A stretch of 18,980 nt of DNA from Pseudomonadota bacterium (GTDB lineage: Bacteria > Pseudomonadota > Gammaproteobacteria > UBA5335). The position numbers and the translations under genes were made by a program. This document shows positions 9,863 to 16,266 of this stretch, in pieces. The DNA is taken from NCBI GenBank assembly GCA_002862965.1, contig PKCW01000270.1, positions 1 to 18,980 of the forward strand. Reading direction: 5' to 3'. Under the pieces are notes generated by a model that saw only the letters and a program-made list of their open reading frames with translations, made no database searches and was not told the origin of the DNA. Positions within the stretch are counted from its first letter, which is position 1. Every line of letters starts with the position of its first letter.

Positions 9863-9912
9863 CCAAGCCGCGGTCACTTCCGCCATCCTTAAGGCTTCCT
9901 TAGGGGGTGGCA

Positions 9913-10269
9913 GTGGCGAATCGGACGGCAAAGCACCCAGTTTTTGCGCAGCGACTGGCGCAGGCGCGGGAACGCGCCGGCCTGTCGCAGACGCAACTCG
10001 GCGTGCTCGCCGGCCTGGACCCTTCCGTGGCCTCTCCCACCATCAATCAGTACGAACGCGGCAAGCACGAGCCCCAGCTCAAGCGAGCCAAGCGGTTAGC
10101 CGAGGTACTGGGCATTCCTCCGGCGTTTCTTTACACCGAAGACGACCTGCTTGCGGAGTTGCTGCTGCAATGGAACGACCTGACCATTCGTCAGAAGAAG
10201 GATCTGCTCAAGCAGATCGAGGCGGCGAAGGCGCCGAAACCAAAGCACCCAGCACGCAATGTGAAGTAG
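9913..10269 (+). CDS. XRE-family helix-turn-helix regulator
   Basis: A 118-residue cytoplasmic DNA-binding protein. The Cro/CI-type helix-turn-helix covers about residues 10-68: FAQRLAQARERAGLSQTQLG, then SPTINQYERGKHEPQ and LAEVLGIPPAFLY, a canonical XRE pattern. The rest is a short Lys-rich tail (QKKDLLKQIEAAKAPKPK). GTG 9913 is preferred because GGGGG (9903-9907) is five bases upstream; GTG 9907 would add two residues. The promoter at 9834-9862 with an embedded inverted repeat suggests autorepression and control of the divergent 260-residue gene. Similar small regulators occur in prophages, islands and toxin-antitoxin loci; which applies here is unclear. It converges on the buf operon, ending 68 bases from the bufC stop. 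Confidence 0.88.
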   Translation: MANRTAKHPVFAQRLAQARERAGLSQTQLGVLAGLDPSVASPTINQYERGKHEPQLKRAKRLAEVLGIPPAFLYTEDDLLAELLLQWNDLTIRQKKDLLKQIEAAKAPKPKHPARNVK

Positions 10270-10337
10270 CGTCAGCTGCGAGCCGACGCCTTGTGCGTCC
10301 GCGCACGTGGCTTATCCCTCAAGCTCGAGGCCTTGAT

Positions 10338-11165
10338 CTACTTAAGAGGGGTTACTCCGTCCAGTCCACGATGCTTTGCGGCCGCCTTGGTCGATACCCA
10401 GTGTGCGATCCAGCCTTCCTGAGCCCATCGCTGCATCAACTGCAGCGCAACCGAGGGAACCGACTGCGCGGCATGATCGGCCATCAGCAACTCGCACAGG
10501 TCAGCAAAGGTTCCGCCGGAGAGGAAGTGGTCGAGGCCAGTGGCCTCTTCAACATCCAGGGAGCGGTAACGGGTAATGCGTGTGGCATCGCGCCAGAGCA
10601 CCCACTCATGGCTCGTCGCGGGCGCGGCAGCGGGGGGCGTCCGCTCGTCCTTCAATGCCTGCCAGATCTCGACGCTATTCCACGCGGCCGAGTATAGCTG
10701 CAGGCTGGGCTGGAATCGCAGGCGCAGCTCCGGCCAGGCTTCGCTTGGCAGCGACTGCAGGCCGCTCCAGTCCGCGTAGGGGGCATCGGCCGCATCGAAG
10801 CTGTCGAGCAACCGACGCTCGAAGGCGGACAGTTCGGCGATTTGCGGGTGATCCGAAAAGGGCTCGGTCGTGCGTAGGTACTCGGACAGGCGGTCGCCAA
10901 ACTGCCGCAGCGAACGGTAGCGGGACGGGTGCGCCGCGATGTAACCGGTGCACAGTTGGTCCCACAAATCGTCGCCGAGGTAACGGCCGAGCTGGCGGTG
11001 GTCGTTGTCGAGCGCCTCGCGCAGACGCGCGCCGTAGGCGTGGGCGTAGATGTCCAGCCCGGTCTCGCGCGGTACGCGGGGCGTGGCCAGCTGCGCCAGC
11101 AATGTCTTGTCGCCCGCGGTCAGGGCCGCGAGGAAATGGCGCTGCAGGGTTGCCAGCGTTTCCAT
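10338..11165 (-). CDS. bufC: DUF2063 bufferin-maturation partner BufC
   Basis: The 275-residue protein has the N-terminal DUF2063 domain (LATLQRHFLAALTAGDK, then IYAHAYGARLREALDNDHRQL and the GRYLGDDLW region, residues about 3-95) once annotated as putative DNA-binding. In characterised bufferin systems such as those of Caulobacter, this type of protein is the partner of the DUF692 enzyme and is thought to bring the precursor peptide to it. The ATG at 11165 begins one base after the bufB stop (TGACATG), showing translational coupling. The C-terminal half (VALQLMQRWAQEGWI) resembles a winged-helix-like domain of such partners. It is the last gene of the buf operon and faces the island regulator. 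Confidence 0.88.
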   Translation of the reverse strand: METLATLQRHFLAALTAGDKTLLAQLATPRVPRETGLDIYAHAYGARLREALDNDHRQLGRYLGDDLWDQLCTGYIAAHPSRYRSLRQFGDRLSEYLRTTEPFSDHPQIAELSAFERRLLDSFDAADAPYADWSGLQSLPSEAWPELRLRFQPSLQLYSAAWNSVEIWQALKDERTPPAAAPATSHEWVLWRDATRITRYRSLDVEEATGLDHFLSGGTFADLCELLMADHAAQSVPSVALQLMQRWAQEGWIAHWVSTKAAAKHRGLDGVTPLK

Positions 11166-11166
11166 G

Positions 11167-12057
11167 TCAGGCCACGGCCACGGCGGGTGCGAGCGCCCGG
11201 GCATAAACGGTGCGTGCCATGTCGAGCTCCGCCACCAACTCCGCCAGCGGCGGGATATGGTCATCGCGCTCGATCATCGTGCTGATCGGGCCGAAGCGGC
11301 GGATGGCTGCCTCATACAGCGACCAGACCTGCGCCGGGACGTCGTGGTCGTGGGTGTCGATCACGTAGTCGCCATAGTCGCTGTGGCCGGCGAGGTGGAT
11401 CTGCCAGACCCGGTCGCCGGGGATGCCCGCCAGATAGTCCATCGGCGAGAACCCATGGTTGCGGGCGCTGACAATGATGTTGTTGACGTCCAGCAACAGG
11501 CGGCAGCCGCTGCGACGCGCGATCTCGGCCACGAACTCCCATTCGGGCATGGTCGAGGCGGCGTACTCAACGTAGGAACTGAGGTTCTCCAGCAGGATCT
11601 CCCGGCCGAGGAAGTCCTGCACCTGCTGCACCCGCGCCACGACGTGGGCGATGGCCGTCTCGCAATAGGGCAGGGGCAGCAGGTCGTGGCTGTTGATGCC
11701 GTCCACGCCGGTCCAGCACAGGTGATCGGACACCCAGGCCGGCTCGATCTCCTGCATCAACCGTTTAAGCGCCCGCAGGTAGTCCCGGTCGAGCGGATCG
11801 GTGCTGCCGATCGACAGTGAAACGCCGTGCATGGCCAGCGGGTAGCGCTCGCGAACCGCTTCCAGGTAGTGGCGGGGCTTGCCGCCGGCGACCATGAAGT
11901 TCTCGGAAATGATCTCGAACCAATCGACGGCCGGGGCATCCGCCAGCACGGATTCGTAGTGCTCGGTCCGCAGTCCCAGGCCGAACCCCAGCCACGGCCG
12001 GGACTCCGGCGCGGGTGCGCCGGAGTGTTGGCCGGTCGTCAGCAGGCCGTATTGCAT
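11167..12057 (-). CDS. bufB: DUF692 multinuclear iron enzyme BufB (MNIO)
   Basis: The 296-residue enzyme belongs to the DUF692 / multinuclear non-heme iron oxidative family, a TIM-barrel that uses an iron cluster and oxygen to modify cysteines of RiPP precursors; for bufferins the product is reported to be thiooxazole. Family motifs are visible in order: GLGLRTEHYESVL, the SENFM strand, MHGVSLSIGS, VSDHLCW, ENLSSYV, LLLDVNNI and IHLAGH, then THDHDVP, whose His, Asp and Glu residues are the likely iron ligands. The ATG at 12057 starts two bases after the bufA stop. The frame could extend upstream, but only through bufA in another frame. The immediate neighbour is its predicted substrate, and bufC follows. 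Confidence 0.94.
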   Translation of the reverse strand: MQYGLLTTGQHSGAPAPESRPWLGFGLGLRTEHYESVLADAPAVDWFEIISENFMVAGGKPRHYLEAVRERYPLAMHGVSLSIGSTDPLDRDYLRALKRLMQEIEPAWVSDHLCWTGVDGINSHDLLPLPYCETAIAHVVARVQQVQDFLGREILLENLSSYVEYAASTMPEWEFVAEIARRSGCRLLLDVNNIIVSARNHGFSPMDYLAGIPGDRVWQIHLAGHSDYGDYVIDTHDHDVPAQVWSLYEAAIRRFGPISTMIERDDHIPPLAELVAELDMARTVYARALAPAVAVA

Positions 12058-12059
12058 GT

Positions 12060-12521
12060 TCAGCCCGCGGAGCCGCCGACGTTGCCGCAGGTGGCCGCCG
12101 GCAGGGCGACGAAGCCCTGGCCCTTGCAACTGCCCTGGCCCTTGCAGGCGTTGCTCGCCGTCTTGCAGTCGTTGTGGCCCTTGCAGCTGTTGACACCGTT
12201 GCAGTGGATCAGATCGCTGGCGGCGACGGTCATGGTCATGCCGAGATCGACCACCTTGCCGCCGATCGCCTCACAGGCTGCAGCCGGTGCGGCGACGAAA
12301 CCCTGGCCTTTGCAACTACCCTGACCCTTGCACATGTTGCTCGCGGTCTTGCAGTCGTTATGGCCCTTGCACTGGTTGACGCCTGAGCAGTGCACAAGCT
12401 CGACGCTGCGCGCCTTGAGTTGTGCCTTCTGCCCGGCCGACACCGGGCTGGACACGGCCAGGCTCGCTGCCATCAAGGCCAGCGCGACGCCCGAAACGCC
12501 AGGCATGAGATTTGCTTTCAT
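12060..12521 (-). CDS. bufA: Bufferin precursor with two tandem six-cysteine units (BufA2-like)
   Basis: A 153-residue exported RiPP precursor, predicted to chelate copper in the periplasm after its cysteines are modified by BufB/BufC. The signal peptide (about residues 1-29) ends at VSA. Two near-identical units follow, each with Cys spacing C-x5-C-x5-C-x6-C-x5-C-x12-C: Cys 45, 51, 57, 64, 70, 83 and Cys 107, 113, 119, 126, 132, 145, an exact 62-residue repeat. Both contain CKGHNDCKTASN and CKGQGSCKGQGFVA. Most relatives I know have one such unit. The ATG at 12521 has AGGAG seven bases upstream. A SigF-like promoter lies 106-131 bases upstream. It resembles the BufA2 group more than the DUF2282 (BufA1) type. 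Confidence 0.92.
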   Translation of the reverse strand: MKANLMPGVSGVALALMAASLAVSSPVSAGQKAQLKARSVELVHCSGVNQCKGHNDCKTASNMCKGQGSCKGQGFVAAPAAACEAIGGKVVDLGMTMTVAASDLIHCNGVNSCKGHNDCKTASNACKGQGSCKGQGFVALPAATCGNVGGSAG

Positions 12522-12695
12522 GGATGATCTCCTGAGTGGACTGGTGAACCGTCTCGTCGAGCGAGCGAAACCTGGCGGGCTCGGTTGACGGGGCATGCAG
12601 CGGAAGCAGCCTCCGCATTGACAGCATTCGTTCGAACGAGGGGATTGGTTACGCCCACGGGCGGACCGAACGTACTTCGCCTGAGCAACCGCAAT
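12522..12695 (-). promoter_or_regulatory. Intergenic leader upstream of bufA
   Basis: This 174-base gap is the only sizeable break in the minus-strand gene train. It holds an ECF-type promoter match (12627-12652), a perfect 12-bp palindrome TCGTTCGAACGA (12628-12639) overlapping that promoter, and a GCGGA...TCCGC inverted repeat (12600-12616) near the expected transcription start. The inferred 5' leader is about 100 nt. Confidence 0.6.
12627..12652 (-). promoter_or_regulatory. ECF SigF-type promoter, GTAACC-N16-CGAA
   Basis: On the minus strand GTAACC (12652-12647) is followed by exactly 16 bases and CGAA (12630-12627). This equals the consensus I recall for the Caulobacter heavy-metal-responsive ECF factor SigF and related EcfF factors, whose targets include bufferin operons. 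No sigma factor gene is in the window. Confidence 0.65.
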
Positions 12696-13112
12696 TCATC
12701 TCTTCCCGGACCCCAGCGTCAGCAGCCGGTCCTGGTCGCGCAGCAGGAACAGCGCCAGGCACGCGGCGAGCATCGGCCAGGCGGCGAAGAACAGCAGGTT
12801 GACGCCCTCGTACGGGGCCAGGTATTGCCGCCACGACGACAAGGTCGAGATGGCATGCAGGAGCAGCACCGCACCATAGGTCCAGGTGCGGGCGAGGCCC
12901 GCCAGGAACATCAGCACCAGCACCGTCTGGGCCAGGCCCAGGACCAGGAAGGCGGACTCGCCGAACCCGGACAAGTGGTAGAACCCCTCGAACACCCTCG
13001 CCGAATGCTCCGGCCGGATCAGCTTGTCCAGCGCCCACGGCAGCATGACGGCGGCCACGCCCAGTCGCAGCGCGAGCAGCGAAATTTCGAGTTTTTTTGA
13101 TGCGGGGATCAT
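12696..13112 (-). CDS. DoxX-family membrane protein (BufD-like)
   Basis: The 138-residue protein has four hydrophobic helices (about residues 9-27, 52-70, 78-92 and 105-123) and the DoxX-like pattern LALRLGVAAVMLPWALDKLIRPE near the N-terminus. DoxX proteins are inner-membrane proteins of uncertain redox-related function and frequently accompany DUF692 bufferin operons. Here it also adjoins the arsenosugar genes, so its role could belong to either. The ATG at 13112 overlaps the stop of the hydrolase upstream by ATGA, showing it is part of the upstream operon, while 174 bases separate it from bufA. The family is confident, the function is not. Confidence 0.85.
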   Translation of the reverse strand: MIPASKKLEISLLALRLGVAAVMLPWALDKLIRPEHSARVFEGFYHLSGFGESAFLVLGLAQTVLVLMFLAGLARTWTYGAVLLLHAISTLSSWRQYLAPYEGVNLLFFAAWPMLAACLALFLLRDQDRLLTLGSGKR

Positions 13113-13912
13113 GGCTTTTCTCCTTCAGGATGCCGGTGAGTCGCTGCGATTTCGTCCCATCGCAGCTTCTGGTAGTCGAAGCCCGACGCCAGGCTCGGCT
13201 TGACGATCTCGAAATACGGCGACACGTCGAAATCCCGCGGTGCGAACAGGCTGTAGTGGCGCACGCGCAGCAGTTCGTCCACGCATCCCGGGCAGGAGGG
13301 CGTGGAAGCGTCCTGCCTGTGCAGGGTCGGAAGTACCGGATAGCGGATGGACTGGAAGGCCTGCGCGATCAGGGTCGAGCAGATGGCCCGCGTCGGATCG
13401 CCGCTGCCGAAGGCCAGCGCCCGCCGGCGCAGCGATGCGGGCAACGGCGGGGTCGGGAACAGGAAACGTGCCAGGTCGAACACGTTGCGCAGGTCGTAGC
13501 GTGCGCCCAGACGCTGGATCGCATAGCCGGTGAGCTTGCGCGCCGCGGCCCCGTCCAGGCCGACCGGGCGGCAGATCCGGGTGTGGAGGCCCGCGAACTC
13601 CTCCAGGCCGACGCTGCGCACGCCGTCGACGGTATCGGCCTCGATGAAGCAGTGGCGCGGATCGCCGCCCGCCTGCGCCAGGTGATCGCCGACGTAGAGC
13701 GCGGCATGGGACCAGGTGGATTGGGTCAGGTACTTGATCGCCGAACTGATCCGGCTGTGCCCCTCCACCAGCAGGACGTCGCCCGGGCGCAGGGTCGCCC
13801 GCAACAATGCCAGCGGTGTCTCGGGGGCGACGCCGTGCACATGGGTGCGCTTGGAGAGGAACCGGGCCAGCCGCTGCCCCAGCCACGCCAACGGCTTGTT
13901 GATCAGGAGCAT
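13109..13912 (-). CDS. YiiX/YebB-like permuted NlpC/P60 cysteine hydrolase
   Basis: The 267-residue protein matches circularly permuted papain-like enzymes of the YiiX/YebB group. The catalytic His is His69 in STWSHAALYVGD and the nucleophile Cys178 in AICSTLIAQAF, in the His-before-Cys order of permuted NlpC/P60 proteins. The GDVLLVEGHSRISSAIKYLT stretch just before the His is family-typical. Such enzymes act on peptides or on lipid or acyl bonds; the substrate here is unknown. The first ATG at 13912 follows an AGGTGAGG ribosome site. It sits nine bases after the AhpD-like gene and overlaps the DoxX gene by ATGA, so it is an operon member. A lipid-acting hydrolase would fit an arsenolipid-related pathway, but that is conjecture. 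Confidence 0.82.
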   Translation of the reverse strand: MLLINKPLAWLGQRLARFLSKRTHVHGVAPETPLALLRATLRPGDVLLVEGHSRISSAIKYLTQSTWSHAALYVGDHLAQAGGDPRHCFIEADTVDGVRSVGLEEFAGLHTRICRPVGLDGAAARKLTGYAIQRLGARYDLRNVFDLARFLFPTPPLPASLRRRALAFGSGDPTRAICSTLIAQAFQSIRYPVLPTLHRQDASTPSCPGCVDELLRVRHYSLFAPRDFDVSPYFEIVKPSLASGFDYQKLRWDEIAATHRHPEGEKP

Positions 13913-13921
13913 GACCTCACC

Positions 13922-14479
13922 TCATGTGCGGTACCCGCTCACCTCGGCTTCGTCGAAGCTGACGCCCAGCCCGAGCGCGATGCGATTGACGAAGTTGAAA
14001 TAGGCGACGATCAGGTTGATCAGCAGGATGTCCGGATCGGCGTAGCCGTGGCGTCGCAAGGTTTCGATGTCGTCTGGCGATACCGTGGACGGTGCGCCGG
14101 TGAGCTTGCTGGCGTAGGCGGCCAGAGCCTGATCGGCAGGCGTCAGCGACGCCGGTACCTCGCCGAGGGCGATCGCCTCCAGCAACGCCGGATCCCGCAG
14201 ATAGCGGGAAAGCGCCTCGGCGTGATGGGCGACGCAGTAGTTGCATTGATTGACCCGCGAAACGACGACGGCGATCAGCTCACGCTGGGCGCGCGACAAC
14301 CCGCCGGAGGCGAACATCAGATCCATGTAGAGCGCCAGGTGTGCCTGCAGCGACGACGGCCGCAGGCTGTGGACCTTCAGAATGTTCGCGACCTTGCCGC
14401 GCTGCTGCTCCAACGCTCGGTATTGGTGCAGCAACTCACCTTCGGCTTCGTCCGGCCCGATTTCTTTGATCCAGCTCAT
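13922..14479 (-). CDS. AhpD-like peroxidase-related carboxymuconolactone decarboxylase-family protein
   Basis: The 185-residue protein carries the AhpD active-site pattern Glu-x11-Cys-x2-Cys-x3-His: Glu67, Cys79, Cys82, His86 (RELIAVVVSRVNQCNYCVAHH). This group uses the CxxC pair in thiol-based reduction of peroxides, or related redox steps. It is likely cytoplasmic, all-helical and oligomeric. The ATG at 14479 follows AGGAG with six bases of spacing; the gap to the DUF2798 gene is 38 bases. In this operon it may protect against peroxide stress or take part in thiol chemistry with arsenic, neither shown by the sequence. The length agrees with the peroxidase-related enzyme subfamily. Confidence 0.88.
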   Translation of the reverse strand: MSWIKEIGPDEAEGELLHQYRALEQQRGKVANILKVHSLRPSSLQAHLALYMDLMFASGGLSRAQRELIAVVVSRVNQCNYCVAHHAEALSRYLRDPALLEAIALGEVPASLTPADQALAAYASKLTGAPSTVSPDDIETLRRHGYADPDILLINLIVAYFNFVNRIALGLGVSFDEAEVSGYRT

Positions 14480-14517
14480 GCAAGACTCCTGATGGGGTGT
14501 GGCGCGGCCACTAACTT

Positions 14518-14781
14518 TCAGTGCACGCGTCGCGGAAGCCGGGCGATACACATCGACATGGCCTTGGCGACGCGCAAGGCCAGAGGGCGGGTCAGGTAGG
14601 CGGCGACCACCGCCACCGGCAGGGATACCGCCCATGCGCGCAGGAAAGCCACTGCGACGCCGGCCATCGAGGGCGAGTTGACCCAGGTCGCGGTGCAGGT
14701 CACGAAGGCGGACATGAAGAAGGCCATGCAACCCGGCAATAGCCGGTCGACATGCAGGCTGTTGGGTGCCGACGCGTTCAT
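14518..14781 (-). CDS. DUF2798 family two-helix membrane protein
   Basis: The 87-residue product has two hydrophobic helices (about residues 17-37 and 43-65) with the pattern LPGCMAFFMSAFVTCTATWVN followed by FLRAWAVSLPVAVVAAYL, which matches the DUF2798 family of unknown function. It overlaps the arsenate reductase gene by ATGA, so it is co-translated with it. It carries no evident catalytic residues. A role as a small transporter or membrane partner of the arsenic genes cannot be tested from the sequence. Confidence 0.8.
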   Translation of the reverse strand: MNASAPNSLHVDRLLPGCMAFFMSAFVTCTATWVNSPSMAGVAVAFLRAWAVSLPVAVVAAYLTRPLALRVAKAMSMCIARLPRRVH

Positions 14782-15308
14782 GCCTTCTCCGTCTCCGATA
14801 TTTCCCGTGCGATCGCATTCAACTCGCCCGCGATCGCGGCAGGGGACAGAGTGCCGAACGGAATCGAAAGCAGGCGCCGCAGCCTGCTTGTGATCAGATC
14901 CGCCGTGTGTCTGAAGGCCAGCGCGATGGTCCGATCGTCACCTGACGCTGCCGACGGGTCCCTGCAGGCCCAGTTCGCCGTGACCGGTGCACCCGGCCAG
15001 ACGGGACAGGCCTCGCGCGCAGCGCTGTCGCAGACGGCAATGACGATGTCCATCGGAATCGTCCCCGGCTGAACAAACTCTTCCCACGACTTGCTCCGTA
15101 ATGCGGCTACGTGACAACCGCGCTCCCGTAGCGTTTCCAAGGCATGGCGATTGACCGTTCCGGAAGGATGACTGCCCGCGCTGTGGCCGATAAGCCGACC
15201 TTCCCCGAGCTTCGTCGCCAAGCCTTCAGCCAAGATGCTGCGCGCAGAGTTGTGTGTACACAGGAACAGGACATTGACCGCACTACACGACCCGGGCTGG
15301 ACGCTCAT
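14778..15308 (-). CDS. arsC: ArsC, low-molecular-weight-phosphatase-type arsenate reductase
   Basis: The 176-residue enzyme reduces arsenate to arsenite, the substrate for methylation. It has the low-molecular-weight phosphatase P-loop CTHNSAR (Cys17 to Arg23, CX5R) near the N-terminus and the second cysteine pair in VCDSAAREACPVWPG (Cys93, Cys101), which fits the thioredoxin-coupled class in which electrons pass through three cysteines. SHPSGTVNRHALETL is the usual intermediate stretch. The ATG at 15308 overlaps the ArsS stop by ATGA. It is somewhat longer than the roughly 130-residue S. aureus enzyme, with a C-terminal extension after the P-loop domain. It would supply As(III) to the methyltransferase at the far end of the operon. 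Confidence 0.9.
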   Translation of the reverse strand: MSVQPGSCSAVNVLFLCTHNSARSILAEGLATKLGEGRLIGHSAGSHPSGTVNRHALETLRERGCHVAALRSKSWEEFVQPGTIPMDIVIAVCDSAAREACPVWPGAPVTANWACRDPSAASGDDRTIALAFRHTADLITSRLRRLLSIPFGTLSPAAIAGELNAIAREISETEKA

Positions 15309-16261
15309 GACAAAGCTCCTCCGCAACTGGAACCCTGGCCGGCGGTGCAGCCGTAGCAATGTCCCGCCACGCCGATCCCGCGAGGAACCTCGCCATCGAG
15401 AAGGTCCCGCAAGTGCGTGGGCTGCTCGCGGCCGGCCAGCGGCAGTTTCAGCATCTGGTTGAAGTCGCAGTCGTACAGAGTGCCGTCGTAGCCGACGCTG
15501 AGGGTCGACCGGCACATCACCGAATCCAGGTTCTCGTCGCGATGCGCGTGTCGTAGTGTCGCCATGTACGCCTGGAACTGGCCCTTGGAGACCAGCCAGG
15601 AGCCGAAACGCTGGATCGGCATGTTCGCCAGCGCGTACAGGCGGTTGAAGACGATGCCGAAGTTGTCGCCGAGCAGCCGGTGGTAGTCCTGCTCGAGTTT
15701 TTCCTGGTTCGGAGGCAGGAAGGCGCCGTTGGGGTTGTAGACCAGGTTGAGTTGCAGCGGGCTGCCGGGCTGTCCATAGCCGAGTTCGTTGAGCCGACGC
15801 AGGGCACGGATCGAGCTTTCGAAGACGCCGTCGCCACGCTGCTCATCGACGTTTTCCTGGCTGTAGCACGGCAGCGAGGCGACGATCTCTACCCGGTGCG
15901 CGGCGAGGAATTCCCCGACCCACTCGTAGCCGGGCTCTTCCATGATGGTGGGGTTGAGCCGGTCCATCACGTGCAGGCCGAGCGCGCGTGCTTGTTCGAC
16001 CAGCCAGCGGAACAGCGGGTTCATTTCCGGAGTGCCGCCGGTCAGGTCCAGAGTGGTCGCGTCGAGCCGTTGGGCCACCGCCAGCGCCAGGCGCATGGTG
16101 TCCTCGTCCATGCGCTCGGTCCGCCGCGGACCGGCGTTGACATGGCAGTGGATGCAGCTGAGGTTGCAGCGGTAGCCGAGGTTGAGCTGCAGCGTGGTGA
16201 CTGCGCCGCGCTCGATCCGCGGGAAATCACTGTCTTTCAGTAGGGGCCAGGTGTCGTGCAT
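15305..16261 (-). CDS. arsS: ArsS, arsenosugar biosynthesis radical SAM enzyme
   Basis: The 318-residue radical SAM enzyme transfers a 5'-deoxyadenosyl group to methylated arsenic, the committed step to arsenosugars. The [4Fe-4S] motif is Cys32-x3-Cys36-x2-Cys39 (RCNLSCIHCH), followed by the glycine-rich LDLTGGTPEMNP. The C-terminal cysteines (CYGCTAGQGSSCGG, residues 302-315) and the CRSTLSVGYDGTLYDCDFNQ segment belong to the DUF3641-type domain diagnostic for this family, which probably binds a further cluster. The ATG at 16261 follows the desaturase gene by five bases; extension upstream would run through that gene. It acts with the ArsM-like protein and glycosyltransferases encoded upstream in the same operon. 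Confidence 0.95.
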   Translation of the reverse strand: MHDTWPLLKDSDFPRIERGAVTTLQLNLGYRCNLSCIHCHVNAGPRRTERMDEDTMRLALAVAQRLDATTLDLTGGTPEMNPLFRWLVEQARALGLHVMDRLNPTIMEEPGYEWVGEFLAAHRVEIVASLPCYSQENVDEQRGDGVFESSIRALRRLNELGYGQPGSPLQLNLVYNPNGAFLPPNQEKLEQDYHRLLGDNFGIVFNRLYALANMPIQRFGSWLVSKGQFQAYMATLRHAHRDENLDSVMCRSTLSVGYDGTLYDCDFNQMLKLPLAGREQPTHLRDLLDGEVPRGIGVAGHCYGCTAGQGSSCGGALS

Positions 16262-16266
16262 GGGGT

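Larger units (their letters stand above)
4252..10330. mobile_element. Tn3-family element or composite island, right end undefined
   Basis: The left boundary is firm: an interrupted copper oxidase gene followed by GGGG and a transposase. The right limit given is only the edge of the next recognisable chromosomal-type operon (bufC stop at 10338). Contents are tnpA, a small DNA-binding-like protein, two unrecognised proteins and an XRE regulator. No resolvase, res site or second terminal repeat was recognised. Either the element is truncated on the right, or the transposon proper ends earlier within a larger island, or its other end has been lost by deletion together with the rest of the oxidase gene. 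Confidence 0.5.

Noticed and set aside
10291..10320. CTTGTGC...GGCTTATCCCT as a possible degenerate right-hand transposon end
   Set aside because: It shares CTTGTGC and a loosely similar last 11 bases with the reverse complement of 4252-4289, but needs an eight-base gap, lacks the CCCC end, and has no target duplication.
13097..14599. A 500-codon plus-strand frame
   Set aside because: It lies antisense to three genes with clear family motifs (DoxX operon hydrolase, AhpD-like, DUF2798) and its sequence is Gln/Arg/Gly/Val-rich without domains.
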